A stretch of 64,000 nt of DNA, taken from Stenotrophomonas oahuensis (lineage in GTDB: Bacteria; Pseudomonadota; Gammaproteobacteria; Xanthomonadales; Xanthomonadaceae). Shown here piece by piece: positions 1 to 8,410 of the stretch. Under the pieces are notes generated by a model that was not told where the DNA came from, did not search any database, and saw only the letters and a program-made list of their open reading frames with translations. A program made the translations under genes and the position numbers. Within the stretch, counting starts at the first letter, position 1, and each line of letters starts with the position of its first letter. Location: assembly GCF_031834595.1 (NCBI RefSeq), contig NZ_CP115541.1:2908501-2972500 (forward strand). The letters are read 5' to 3'.

Positions 1-517
1 ACACCGGCGAGCTCTGGCTGAGCGCCTGCAGCTTCTCCAGCGGCTGCTTGGTCACCCGCGCCATCGCGCGCAGGTCCATCACTCGCACCTGTGCGTCGGG
101 CAGGGCGTGGATGTGGTCGGCCATCAGCCCGAACGACAGGAAGCCACCGCTGACCGATTCGCCGTACACCAGGGTCACCAGCAGCGCACCACGCCGGCGC
201 GCCAGGTCCAGGGTCTGTGCCAGATGCGCGAAGTAACCATTGATGCCCAGCAGTTCGTCGCGCCGCGCCAGCCGCTGACCGGCAGTATCCACCAGCATCA
301 CGATCGGGCGTTGCGGATGTTCGGCGGTGCTGGTCAGCACGGTATCGGCCAAGGCCAGGGCGTGGTCAACGCCGACTTCGATCTTGTCGATGGTGCCAAT
401 CACGGTGACCACACCGTCTTCGGTGCGCGCTGTACCGCCCAGTACCGCGTCGTTGACCGTGATGTCGTGGCCGAGCGGAAACAGCGCGTCCAGCAGCGTC
501 TGCAGTGCTACGGTCAT
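1..517 (-). CDS. mdcE: malonate decarboxylase gamma subunit (MdcE), cut by the window edge
   Basis: The 5' part of the gene is visible, about 172 codons; the rest lies beyond the left edge. The protein begins MTVALQTLLDALF and continues through a crotonase/carboxyltransferase-like region with GGTARTEDG, MLVDTAGQR and GESVSGGFLSFG, as expected for the gamma subunit that works with MdcD. In this family the MdcD-MdcE pair decarboxylates the malonyl group carried on MdcC, releasing CO2 and regenerating the acetyl thioester in the cytoplasm. The ATG overlaps the mdcD TGA by four bases (ATGA at 514-517), so translation is probably coupled. The identification rests on motifs plus operon position. 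Confidence 0.88.
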   Translation of the reverse strand, partial: MTVALQTLLDALFPLGHDITVNDAVLGGTARTEDGVVTVIGTIDKIEVGVDHALALADTVLTSTAEHPQRPIVMLVDTAGQRLARRDELLGINGYFAHLAQTLDLARRRGALLVTLVYGESVSGGFLSFGLMADHIHALPDAQVRVMDLRAMARVTKQPLEKLQALSQSSPV

Positions 518-1422
518 GGCAGGCTCCGGGCGGCGGTGGCGGCAAGGAAGGCATCGGTGTCCAGCAGTGGCAGCCGCTCCGGTTCGGCGATGCCCTGGCG
601 GGTCCAGATGTCCAGGCCATCACGGCAGTCGCCCCAGGCCTGCACGCGGGCCTGCAGGGCGGTATGCCGTGCCTGCAGCGCGTGCAGGGCCGCGTCGGTG
701 TCCGTGCTTGAGGTGTCCGGCTGCAGCGCGTCGTAGGCCGCGTCGGCGAAGGCGTCCATCGCATCGGCCACCAGCACCTGGGCCTGGTCGATCAGATAGC
801 GGTGTTTGCCACCGGTGACGCGCCAGACCAATGCACGGTCGCGCGCATCGAATTCTTCCACCCCACGCACGGTTTCGATTACTTCAGGGCCAGACAACGA
901 GAGGCGGCCCTCTTCAGACATGATGACCGTGCTGCAGCAGCGGGCGACGATGCCCATGCCGCCGAAGGCACCGTTGCCGCTGCCAATCAGCGCCAGCACC
1001 GGCACACCCACCGCACGTGCGGCCAGCGTGGCACGCATGATTTCGGAGATGGCAATCAGGCCGGCATTGGCCTCGTGCAGGCGCACACCGCCGGTGTCGA
1101 GCAGCAGCAGGACGCCGTCGGGACGGGTCTGTGCCGCGCGCTGCAGCAGGCCGGTGAGTTTGGCTCCGTGCACTTCGCCGACCCCACCGCCCATGAACGG
1201 TCCCTGCTGGGCCGCGATCAGCACGGATTTTCCGCGCAGCGTGCCGCTGCCGATCACGATGCCGTCATCGAAGGCGGCAGGCTGGTCCAGCTGCGCCAGA
1301 TGCGGGCTGGTCATGCGTCGGGCCGGGCCAAGGAACTCGTTGAAGCTGCCCGTATCGAGCAAAGCCGCGATACGCTCGCGGGCATCGGCCTCGTAATAGC
1401 TGTGTCGTTGTGTGCGGGTCAT
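514..1422 (-). CDS. mdcD: malonate decarboxylase beta subunit (MdcD)
   Basis: This 302-residue cytoplasmic subunit belongs to the carboxyltransferase/crotonase fold and pairs with MdcE to decarboxylate malonyl-S-ACP. Visible family features are the N-terminal YYEADARERI segment, DDGIVIGSGTLRGK, the glycine-rich GPFMGGGVGEVHGAK, LLLLDTGGVRLHEAN (oxyanion-type region) and GNGAFGGMGIV. The length is usual for MdcD. The start ATG overlaps the mdcC stop (ATGA at 1419-1422) and the stop overlaps the mdcE start, so C, D and E form a translationally coupled chain. It is likely transcribed from the promoter in front of mdcA. Confidence 0.93.
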   Translation of the reverse strand: MTRTQRHSYYEADARERIAALLDTGSFNEFLGPARRMTSPHLAQLDQPAAFDDGIVIGSGTLRGKSVLIAAQQGPFMGGGVGEVHGAKLTGLLQRAAQTRPDGVLLLLDTGGVRLHEANAGLIAISEIMRATLAARAVGVPVLALIGSGNGAFGGMGIVARCCSTVIMSEEGRLSLSGPEVIETVRGVEEFDARDRALVWRVTGGKHRYLIDQAQVLVADAMDAFADAAYDALQPDTSSTDTDAALHALQARHTALQARVQAWGDCRDGLDIWTRQGIAEPERLPLLDTDAFLAATAARSLP

Positions 1423-1739
1423 TGCGGGGCTCCTTCGTGCAGCGCCTGCACCGCCTGGTCCAGACGCAGGCTGACCACCGCCGGGGTGGCCCCGGCATCA
1501 TTGATCGACACCTGCACATCGCGCAGCGGATGGCGCGCCGCGAAATCGGCGATCACCGCCTGCCAGATGCTGCCGAAGCCGGAGGCGGCGGTCACGATGC
1601 GCACCTGCATCGCGCCGTCCAGCGGTGCTGCTTCCAGCAGGACTTCGAGATTGCCCGAGGCCAGCACGCCGACCAGCACGGCCTGGGGCGGGAAGTGCAC
1701 GGCGGTGTGGCCGTCGAATCGATAATCGAGGGTTTCCAT
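1419..1739 (-). CDS. mdcC: malonate decarboxylase acyl carrier protein, delta subunit (MdcC)
   Basis: This small 106-residue protein is the acyl carrier of the complex. Known MdcC carries a phosphoribosyl-dephospho-CoA prosthetic group on a serine; the conserved serine here is probably the one in VLASGNLEVL near residue 28. The acetyl form is exchanged for malonyl by MdcA, and the malonyl form is decarboxylated by MdcDE. It lies nine bases after mdcA and overlaps mdcD. The usual mdcB gene, needed to make the prosthetic group, is not between mdcA and mdcC, so it must lie beyond the left edge or elsewhere. Confidence 0.9.
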   Translation of the reverse strand: METLDYRFDGHTAVHFPPQAVLVGVLASGNLEVLLEAAPLDGAMQVRIVTAASGFGSIWQAVIADFAARHPLRDVQVSINDAGATPAVVSLRLDQAVQALHEGAPQ

Positions 1740-1748
1740 ATGCGCTCC

Positions 1749-3401
1749 TTACCAGTTGCGGAAACGCTTGGGCGGGTCGTAAAGGCCACCGGACCAGCGC
1801 ACCAGGTCTTTCACCGAACGCGCGGCCAGCAGGTCGCGGCTGGCATCGCGCGGGTTGATGCCCAGGTCCTCCGGGCGCTGGATCACGCCACGGTCGCGCA
1901 GGTTTTCCACGATGGCGCGATCACGCCCCAGGCCCACGGCGGTGTAGCCGGAGACCCCGCGGATCGCCTGCTCGCGTTCTTCCGGGGTGTGACACAGCAG
2001 CAGGTTGGCGATGCCTTCCTCGGTGAGCACGTGGCTGACGTCGTCGCCATAGATCATCACCGGCGGCAGCGGCATCTGTGCGCGCTCGGCCAGGTCCCAC
2101 GCGTCCAGACGCTCGACGAAAGCCGGTGCCATGTGTTCGCGGAAGGTTTCCACCATCTGCACCACCAGCTTGCGCCCGCGCGGAATCTCGCCGGGGCGCG
2201 CGGCCTGCTGTCCGGCCTTGAGCCAGGCGTCGCTGGCGTGGCGGCGGCCACGCGCATCCGAGCCCATGTTCGGCGCACCGCCGAAGCCGGCAATGCGGTC
2301 GCGGGTGGCGGTGGAACTGTTGCCCTGCAGATCGATCTGCAGGGTGGAGCCGATGAACATGTCGCAGGCATACAAGCCGGCGGTCTGCGAGAACGCACGA
2401 TTGGAGCGCATCGATCCGTCGGCACCGGTGAAGAACACATCGCCACGTGCGGCGATGTACTTCTCCATGCCCAGCTCGGAGCCGAACGAATGCACCGACT
2501 TCACGAAGCCGGATTCAATCGCGGGAATCAGCGCTGGATGCGGGTTCAGGGCCCAGTGCTGGCAGATTTTGCCTTTCAGTCCGAGCGACTCGGCGTAGGT
2601 GGGCAGCAGCAGTTCGATCGCGGCGGTATCGAAGCCGATGCCGTGATTGAGCCGGTTGACGCCGTACTCGGCGTAGATGCCCTTGATGGCCATCATCGCC
2701 ATCAGCACCTGGATCTCCGAGATCTGCGCCGGGTCGCGGGTGAACAGCGGTTCGATATGGTTCGGGCGCGGAGCCTGGACCACGAAGTTGACCCAATCGG
2801 CCGGAATATCGACGCGGGGGAGGGTGTCGACGATCTCGTTGACCTGGGCAATCACGATGCCGCCGCCAAATGCCGTGGCTTCGACAATCACCGGGGTGTC
2901 TTCGGTGTTCGGGCCGGTGTACAGGTTGCCGTGGCGGTCGGCGGCCTGCGCGGCGACCAGGGCCACCTGCGGGGTGAGGTCGATGAAGTAGCGCCCGAAC
3001 AGTTCCAGGTAGGTGTGGATGGCCCCGATCTGGATGCGCCCTTCGGCGACCAGGTTGGCCAGCCGCACCGACTGTGGGCCGGAGAAGGAGAAATCCAGCT
3101 TCGAGGCGATGCCGCGCTCGAACACGTCCAGATGCGAGGGCAGCGACAACACCGACTGCACCATGTGCAGGTCATGCACGCGTGCCGGATCCAGTTCGGC
3201 CAAGCGCTGGGCCAGGAAATCGGCCTGCTTCTGGTTGTTGCCTTCCAGGCAGACCTTGTCGCCCGGTTCCAGTACCGCGTGCAGCAGTTCCACCACGTCA
3301 TCGGCGGCCACTTCATGGCCGCGGGCGAAGGCGGCGGCCCGTTGCAGACGGGCCTGGCGGCCGCGTGCCTTGCTGTCCCAGCTGGGGGTCATTGCAGTCA
3401 T
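1749..3401 (-). CDS. mdcA: malonate decarboxylase alpha subunit (MdcA), acetyl-ACP:malonate transferase
   Basis: This 550-residue cytoplasmic subunit transfers the ACP thiol from acetate to malonate, the first step of the biotin-independent malonate decarboxylase cycle. The sequence reads through as a CoA-transferase-like protein, with EGNNQKQADFLAQRLAELD near residue 54, a central GIGFDTAAIELLLPTYAESLG and GFGGAPNMGSDARGRRH near residue 370. The length is normal for MdcA. An ATG at 3401 and another at 3392 are both possible; neither has a strong Shine-Dalgarno sequence. It is the first gene of the mdc operon, and a perfect inverted repeat lies 15 bases upstream of its start. Confidence 0.94.
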   Translation of the reverse strand: MTAMTPSWDSKARGRQARLQRAAAFARGHEVAADDVVELLHAVLEPGDKVCLEGNNQKQADFLAQRLAELDPARVHDLHMVQSVLSLPSHLDVFERGIASKLDFSFSGPQSVRLANLVAEGRIQIGAIHTYLELFGRYFIDLTPQVALVAAQAADRHGNLYTGPNTEDTPVIVEATAFGGGIVIAQVNEIVDTLPRVDIPADWVNFVVQAPRPNHIEPLFTRDPAQISEIQVLMAMMAIKGIYAEYGVNRLNHGIGFDTAAIELLLPTYAESLGLKGKICQHWALNPHPALIPAIESGFVKSVHSFGSELGMEKYIAARGDVFFTGADGSMRSNRAFSQTAGLYACDMFIGSTLQIDLQGNSSTATRDRIAGFGGAPNMGSDARGRRHASDAWLKAGQQAARPGEIPRGRKLVVQMVETFREHMAPAFVERLDAWDLAERAQMPLPPVMIYGDDVSHVLTEEGIANLLLCHTPEEREQAIRGVSGYTAVGLGRDRAIVENLRDRGVIQRPEDLGINPRDASRDLLAARSVKDLVRWSGGLYDPPKRFRNW

Positions 3402-3415
3402 CCCGGGGGTGTTGA

Positions 3416-3436
3416 CGTAATTACGGCATAATTACG
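3416..3436. promoter_or_regulatory. candidate operator of the mdc operon
   Basis: A perfect inverted repeat is present: CGTAATTA (3416-3423), five bases, TAATTACG (3429-3436). The octamer TAATTACG also occurs twice in direct orientation, 11 bp apart, about one helical turn. It is AT-rich in a GC-rich context and sits 15 bp before mdcA, where it could cover the promoter. In other bacteria mdc operons are controlled by GntR-type (MdcY) or LysR-type (MdcR) regulators. Which regulator binds here is not visible. Confidence 0.6.
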
Positions 3437-3463
3437 AAGGGAGATGCAACCCGCAGTGCAGCA

Positions 3464-3491
3464 AAAGAAAGGGCCCGCCAATGGCGGGCCC
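3464..3491 (-). terminator. terminator of the TonB-dependent receptor gene
   Basis: A perfect 9-bp stem GGGCCCGCC (3471-3479) / GGCGGGCCC (3483-3491) with a 3-base loop is followed on the minus strand by TTTCTTTTG. This is a classic intrinsic terminator for transcription arriving from the receptor gene, and it insulates that gene from mdcA. Confidence 0.85.
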
Positions 3492-3562
3492 TGTTCAGGT
3501 TCACGTGATCGGGGGCTCGGCGGGCTCGGCGCGATCCGTGCGCTCGTTTGGTCCGCGCGATC

Positions 3563-3585
3563 CGTAGAGCCGGGCCATGCCCGGC
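3563..3585 (+). repeat. SMAG-type GTAG palindrome
   Basis: A single element begins GTAGAGCCGGGC and closes with GCCCGGCA around a CAT centre. It lies 6 bp from the 3' end of the TonB-dependent receptor gene and has the form of the SMAG family known from Stenotrophomonas maltophilia. Confidence 0.75.
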
Positions 3586-3591
3586 AAATGG

Positions 3592-5754
3592 TCAAAACGC
3601 CCAGCGCAGGCTGGCCGACACAAACCGTGGCTCGCCGTAGTTGTTGTAGTCCAGGTTCGCCCAGTAGGTCTTGTCCAACGCGTTGCGCACGTTGAGCGAA
3701 GCAGTCCAGTTATCGCTGATGCGGTAATTGGCGTGCAAGTTGACCAGCATGTACGACGGCTGGGTCACGGTGCGGGTGCCGCCGAGCGGGTAGGGGATGT
3801 TGTAGCCCTCGACCTTGCTCTGCCACGAGAACCCACCACCGATGGTCAGGCGGTCCAGCACGCCCGGCAGGCGCACGCTGGTGTTCAACTGCAACAGATC
3901 TTCCGGCGGGTTCGCGTACAGCAGGTCCGTCGCGGCGCGGGTCACCTTGACGTGGGTGAAACCGGCATTGACCGTCCAGCCCGGCAGGATTTCGCCGTTG
4001 ACATCCACTTCCCAGCCGCGCGACTTGGTGCCGTTGACGCCGATGTAGGCCGAGCTGCCGTCGCTGAGCGAACCATCCGGCAGGCTCATGTCACGCACCG
4101 CGTAGTTGTCCTGTTTGGCTTCGAAGATCGCCGCATTGGCGGTCAGCTTGCCGTCGAACCACTGCGACTTGATGCCGGCTTCCAGGTTGGAGCCTTCCAC
4201 CGGAGCCAGCAGGTTTTCGTTGCGGTCCTTGTAGTTCTGCGGGTTGAAGATCTCGGTGTAACTGGCGTAGACCGAGAAGTCCGGCACGATGTCGTACACA
4301 AGGCCGACGTACGGGGTGACTTCATCGGTGACCTTGTAGGCACCGCTGGTACCGGTATAGGCACCGGCCGCGTTGTAGCTGCGGCTCAGGGTTTCCCAGC
4401 GGCTCAGGCGCGCACCGGCGATCAGCGACAGCGGGTCGGCGAGGCGCAGGCGGGTCGACGCATACACGCCGCTCTGCTTGGTGTGGGCAATGCGGCGCGC
4501 ACCGGTGCGGCTGGCCCGCAGCTCCGGAATGTCGCCGTCCCAGGTGTGGATGTTGGGAATGTTGTAGCGCCAGTTGGCCACCGAGGTCAGCGTCCAGGTG
4601 GTGGCTTCCAGGTTGTTGTAGCTGCCGCCGATGACCACATCGTGCTCGCGGCCGAACGCCGGGAATTTGCCGGACAGGTAGAGGTCCGCGCCCTTGCGGG
4701 TGTCTTCCGCGTCGCCGGCACCGGCCAGCAGGTACATGCCGGCACCGGTCACCGGATCCGGGTAGCCGCTGCCGTACACGCGCACGTTCTGCACATTGCC
4801 GCGGGTATAGGCGGTGTTGAGCTTGAGCAGCCAGTTCTCGCCGAAACGCTGTTCCAGGTTGCTGAAGACAGTGCTGGTTTCGCGCTGCCAGTAGCTCCAC
4901 TTCGGAGCCATGTTGGTCTCACGCGGGAGGTGGGCGAAGGTGCCGTCGCTGTTGAAGAACGGCACGGTGCCCCAGGTGGAACCGACCGGGTTGTTGTCCT
5001 GGCGCTGGTAGCCAACGGTGACAGTGGTGGAGTCGGTGATGTCACCTTCCAGAACGGCCATGCCGGCCATCTTGTCTTCCTTGTAGCGGTCGTAATACAG
5101 GTCACGATCGGTATAGGCGGCAACCACGCGGCTGCGGAAGCGTCCGTCGCTGGTCAGCGGCGCATTGACGTCGGCCTCGAGGCGGCCGAAGTCCCAACTG
5201 CCGGCGCTGACGGCCACCGAGGCATCGAAATCCTTGCCCGGGCGCTTGCGCAGCAGATTGACGGTGGCCGAAGGAATACCGGCACCGCTGAGCAGGCCAT
5301 TGGCACCGCGGATGACTTCGACGCGGTCGTAGAAGGCGGTGTCGTATTCCTGGTTGGTGGAACCGCTGTAGGTGGGCAGGCCATCGACCTGGAAGTCGGT
5401 GATGGTGAAGCCGCGCGCGTAGTACAGCGGGCGCTGGGTGTCGTAGAACGAGACGCTGACGCCGGTGATGTTGCGCATGACGTCGTTGATCGAGAACAGC
5501 GCTTCGTCCTGCAGCCGGTCAATACCGATCACGCTGGTGGACTGCGGGGTTTCCTGCAGGGTGATCGGCAGGCGGGTGGTGCTCGACGGAGCCGCCTGGG
5601 TGCCGACCACGTTGACCTGGTCCAGGGTCTTGGCATCGGCGGCAGCGGTATCTGCCATGGCAACAGCCGGAGCGGCGGCGGCCAGGACGGCCAGCAGGGC
5701 AACGCCCAGCGGGGCGCGACGGAAAGAGCGGGGCGAAGCAGCGCGTAAGGACAT
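3592..5754 (-). CDS. TonB-dependent siderophore receptor
   Basis: This 720-residue outer-membrane receptor takes up a ferric siderophore with energy from TonB-ExbBD. An N-terminal signal peptide (SFRRAPLGVALLAVLAAAAPAVAMA) is followed by a TonB-box-like TLDQVNVVG, a plug domain (ETPQSTSVIGIDRLQDE ... VIRGANGLLSGAGIPSATVNLLRKRP) and a 22-strand-type barrel ending in the aromatic SASLRWAF. The plug resembles the FhuE/FpvA group (hydroxamate or mixed siderophores), but the ligand cannot be read from the sequence. The ATG at 5754 was chosen because an upstream in-frame start at 5799 would lie inside the Fur box. Regulation is probably by iron through Fur. No siderophore biosynthesis gene is nearby. 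Confidence 0.9.
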   Translation of the reverse strand: MSLRAASPRSFRRAPLGVALLAVLAAAAPAVAMADTAAADAKTLDQVNVVGTQAAPSSTTRLPITLQETPQSTSVIGIDRLQDEALFSINDVMRNITGVSVSFYDTQRPLYYARGFTITDFQVDGLPTYSGSTNQEYDTAFYDRVEVIRGANGLLSGAGIPSATVNLLRKRPGKDFDASVAVSAGSWDFGRLEADVNAPLTSDGRFRSRVVAAYTDRDLYYDRYKEDKMAGMAVLEGDITDSTTVTVGYQRQDNNPVGSTWGTVPFFNSDGTFAHLPRETNMAPKWSYWQRETSTVFSNLEQRFGENWLLKLNTAYTRGNVQNVRVYGSGYPDPVTGAGMYLLAGAGDAEDTRKGADLYLSGKFPAFGREHDVVIGGSYNNLEATTWTLTSVANWRYNIPNIHTWDGDIPELRASRTGARRIAHTKQSGVYASTRLRLADPLSLIAGARLSRWETLSRSYNAAGAYTGTSGAYKVTDEVTPYVGLVYDIVPDFSVYASYTEIFNPQNYKDRNENLLAPVEGSNLEAGIKSQWFDGKLTANAAIFEAKQDNYAVRDMSLPDGSLSDGSSAYIGVNGTKSRGWEVDVNGEILPGWTVNAGFTHVKVTRAATDLLYANPPEDLLQLNTSVRLPGVLDRLTIGGGFSWQSKVEGYNIPYPLGGTRTVTQPSYMLVNLHANYRISDNWTASLNVRNALDKTYWANLDYNNYGEPRFVSASLRWAF

Positions 5755-5798
5755 GCGAAGGTCTCGGAAAGCCCAAGGGGAGGGCACAACGGGACGCA

Positions 5799-5817
5799 AA
5801 TGTAAATCGTTCGCATT
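5799..5817 (-). promoter_or_regulatory. Fur box upstream of the siderophore receptor
   Basis: On the minus strand the 19 bases read AATGCGAACGATTTACATT, close to the Fur-box form common in Xanthomonadaceae and Pseudomonas (AATGnnAAnnATTnnCATT-like). It lies 45 bp before the receptor ATG in an AT-rich patch suitable for a promoter. The call is based on motif resemblance and on the iron-uptake target. Confidence 0.75.
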
Positions 5818-5843
5818 CTAATTACAAATTTAACAATGTGGGC

Positions 5844-6415
5844 GCTGTTGGATTCGTGCGAAAAGCCGGTGGTCATCGGTTTCCGTGTTTGGGCGTGCCG
5901 GGGTGGGTTTGCGGGACACGCCGTAAACCCTTCCATGGGGGCTCGTAGAAAACATCCATGTTTTCTACGGTCCCGCAAACCCAGCCCGGCACGCCCCAGA
6001 CAGTTGGCCGGTGGCCATGGAAGATCAAAAGCCATTTGCGCTGCCCCGGCGGGGTCGGAAATGCCTTGGTGGGATCGGTCGACAGACGATCGCCGTGAAA
6101 TCCCCAACAATCGGTAACGCATGACGCCGGATCGACACCGCTGTTGATCTGGCATTTCCCATGGCCACCGCCGCACTGTCGATGGCGGGTCGGGGTGGGC
6201 TGGAGGGGGTGTGAGCCGCATGGATGCGGCGATCAAGCCTACAGGGGTGAAGGCGCACTGCTTGCGAGGCACTGCCTCGCGTGCGACTGAACGCCCAGCC
6301 GCCAGCGGCTGGGCCGGGCCCCGGAGGGGGACTTGCGGCGTCCCCCGGAACGCCCATCCCGATCCGCCAAACCAGGGATCCCGTGAGCACCGGCTTTTCG
6401 CCTGAATCCAACAGC
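5844..6415. repeat. intergenic block of nested inverted repeats bounded by 28-bp inverted ends
   Basis: No plausible gene lies between the receptor and mqo. The block is bounded by 28-bp inverted ends matching at 26 of 28 positions: left at 5844-5871 (GCTGTTGGATTCGTGCGAAA...), right at 6388-6415. Inside, a 26-bp arm beginning GGGCGTGCCGGGG (5891-5916) pairs with 5971-5996 with one mismatch, and it encloses a 12-bp palindrome CGTAGAAAACAT / ATGTTTTCTACG at 5944-5969. Further hairpins occur at about 6295-6345. The right end abuts an SMAG element. This looks like repeat-derived DNA without coding capacity; mobility is not shown. Confidence 0.65.
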
Positions 6416-6437
6416 AGCCGGGCAAGCCCGGCTCTAC
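6416..6437 (-). repeat. SMAG-type GTAG palindrome
   Basis: On the minus strand the element begins GTAGAGCCGGGC and closes with GCCCGGCT. It directly adjoins the right inverted end of the preceding repeat block. The 6438-6495 stretch after it holds short GATCCACGC-like repeats and no gene. Confidence 0.75.
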
Positions 6438-6493
6438 GGGAGCCATCCACGCGCGGAAGGGCGCCGTCCACGTGCGGAGGTGGGCGATCCACG

Positions 6494-6529
6494 CCCAAAA
6501 GAAAACCGGCTCCCCAAGGAAGCCGGTTT
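6494..6529 (-). terminator. mqo terminator
   Basis: The stem AAACCGGCT (6503-6511) / AGCCGGTTT (6521-6529) with a 9-base loop is followed on the minus strand by TTTTCTTTTGG. It lies 30 bp downstream of the mqo stop. Confidence 0.85.
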
Positions 6530-6558
6530 CCAGAGACTTACATCGAGCGATGCAGCCG

Positions 6559-8259
6559 TTACAGCGCCTGCATCTCTTCGTTCGCGTTGCGCTTTTCCTT
6601 CACCGGAGCCACCGGCGCAACCGGAGCCGGCGGAGTCAGCATGACCGCTGCGCTGGTGTCGGCCGGCACTTCCAGGAACGGCAGGTTCAGTGCCGCGCTG
6701 GTCTGGCCGCGGATCTCGTTGGTCAGCGCCGCGCTGTCGTTGAGCTTGCGCCCGTACGACGGCACGATCTCCTTCAGGCGTGCTTCCCAGCCGGCCGCCA
6801 TCTGCTCCGGGAACGCCTTCTTCAGCAGGTCCAGCATGATCGGCGGCGACGTCGAGGCACCCGGGGATGCGCCCAGCAGGGCCGCAATCGTGTGGTCCTT
6901 GTCGGTCACGATCTCGGTGCCGAACTGCAGCACCGAACCCTTCTCCGGGTCCTTCTTGATGATCTGCACGCGCTGGCCTGCGGTGACCAGTTCCCAGTCC
7001 TCGCGCTTGGCAGTCGGGAAGTACTTCACCAGTTCGGCCTGGCGGTCCGCATCTTCCAGACGGGCCTGGCCCATCAGGTACTTCACCAGGTCCAGGTTCT
7101 CCAGACCCACGTCCAGCATGCCTGCCACGTTGTTGTGGTTCACCGACGAATACAGGTCGAACCACGAACCGTGCTTCAGGAACTTCGTGCTGTACAGCGC
7201 GAACGGCCCGAACAGCACCACCGGCTTGCCGTCCAGCTTGCGCGCATCCAGGTGCGGCACCGACATCGGCGGCGAGCCCGTTTCGGCCATGCCATAGGCC
7301 TTCACGCTGTGGCGGCTGGCAATCGCCGGGTTCTTGAACGCCAGGAACTGGCCGCCGACCGGGAAGCCCGCGTAGTTCTTCGATTCCGGAATGCCCGACA
7401 GCTGCAGCAGCTTCAGCGCCGCACCGCCCGCACCGATGAACACGAAGCGCGACTTCACCGTCGATTCCGTACCCGACTTCAGGTCGGCCACGGTCACGTT
7501 CCAGCTCTTGTCGTCGTTCTGACGCAGCGCGCGCACTTCATGCTCCAGATGCAGCTTGAAGTTCGGGCTGCGCTGCAGGCCGGTGGTGAGCTGGCGGGTG
7601 ATCACGCCGAAGTTCACGTCCGTGCCCAGCGGCATCCAGGTCGCGGCCACCTTCTGGTTCGGGTCACGCCCTTCCATCAGCAGCGGGGCCCAGGCCTTGA
7701 TCTGCGCCGGATCTTCCGAGTACTGCATGCCGTAGAACAGCGGGTTCTTCGACAGTGCCTGCTGGCGCTTGTGCAGGTAGGCAATGTTGTCATCGCCCCA
7801 GACGAAGCTCATGTGCGGTGTCGGGTTGATGAAGTCGCTGGGCTGGCTCAGCCGGCCTTCCTTCACCTGGTGCGACCAGAACTGGCGCGAGACCTCGAAC
7901 TGCTCGGCAATGCCCACCGCACGCTTGGTCTCGATGCTGCCGTCCGGCAGTTCCGGGGTGTAGTTCAGTTCGGCGAAGGCCGAATGCCCGGTGCCCGCAT
8001 TGTTCCAGCCGTCGCTGCTTTCCAGCGCCACGCCGTTGAGGCGCTCGTAGACCTGGATGTTCCAGTCCGGCTGCAGTTCCTGCAGGAAAGTGGCAAGGGT
8101 GATGCTCATGATGCCGCCGCCGACCAGCACGACGTCGACCGGCTTGTCGTTTTCCGCCGCCGGGACCGAGCGCTGGTACAGGGGCCAGTACAGGAACACG
8201 GCCGCTGCCAGCAGCAACAGCACGAGCAGGCCGAGGACGACCTTGGCTAACTTTTTCAT
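6559..8259 (-). CDS. mqo: malate:quinone oxidoreductase
   Basis: This FAD enzyme oxidises malate to oxaloacetate and passes electrons to the quinone pool, linking the TCA cycle to respiration at the inner membrane. The 566-residue protein has the dinucleotide-binding [19 protein letters not shown] near residue 41, [23 protein letters not shown] near residue 80 and the typical C-terminal [12 protein letters not shown]. Two ends differ from the usual form: a hydrophobic N-terminal segment ([19 protein letters not shown]) before the FAD fold, and a proline/alanine-rich tail with [15 protein letters not shown]. The first could be a membrane anchor. The gene is monocistronic, with its own terminator. 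Confidence 0.94.
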   Translation of the reverse strand: MKKLAKVVLGLLVLLLLAAAVFLYWPLYQRSVPAAENDKPVDVVLVGGGIMSITLATFLQELQPDWNIQVYERLNGVALESSDGWNNAGTGHSAFAELNYTPELPDGSIETKRAVGIAEQFEVSRQFWSHQVKEGRLSQPSDFINPTPHMSFVWGDDNIAYLHKRQQALSKNPLFYGMQYSEDPAQIKAWAPLLMEGRDPNQKVAATWMPLGTDVNFGVITRQLTTGLQRSPNFKLHLEHEVRALRQNDDKSWNVTVADLKSGTESTVKSRFVFIGAGGAALKLLQLSGIPESKNYAGFPVGGQFLAFKNPAIASRHSVKAYGMAETGSPPMSVPHLDARKLDGKPVVLFGPFALYSTKFLKHGSWFDLYSSVNHNNVAGMLDVGLENLDLVKYLMGQARLEDADRQAELVKYFPTAKREDWELVTAGQRVQIIKKDPEKGSVLQFGTEIVTDKDHTIAALLGASPGASTSPPIMLDLLKKAFPEQMAAGWEARLKEIVPSYGRKLNDSAALTNEIRGQTSAALNLPFLEVPADTSAAVMLTPPAPVAPVAPVKEKRNANEEMQAL

Positions 8260-8410
8260 GGATATCTCTTAGGGGGAGATGGGAGGAGGATGACCACGCC
8301 CTGGGGAAGAAGCGTGAAGAAACAACCGTTTGGCGCATCCTGGGGGCAATTTTAGCCCGAAACGGTACGGATTTGGTGCAACGCAGCATCGCGTGGCGCG
8401 GGCAGGGCGC

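Noticed and set aside
1410..3431. A 673-codon open frame on the plus strand across mdcA-mdcC
   Set aside because: It is an antisense frame of well-recognised malonate decarboxylase genes, with no family resemblance.
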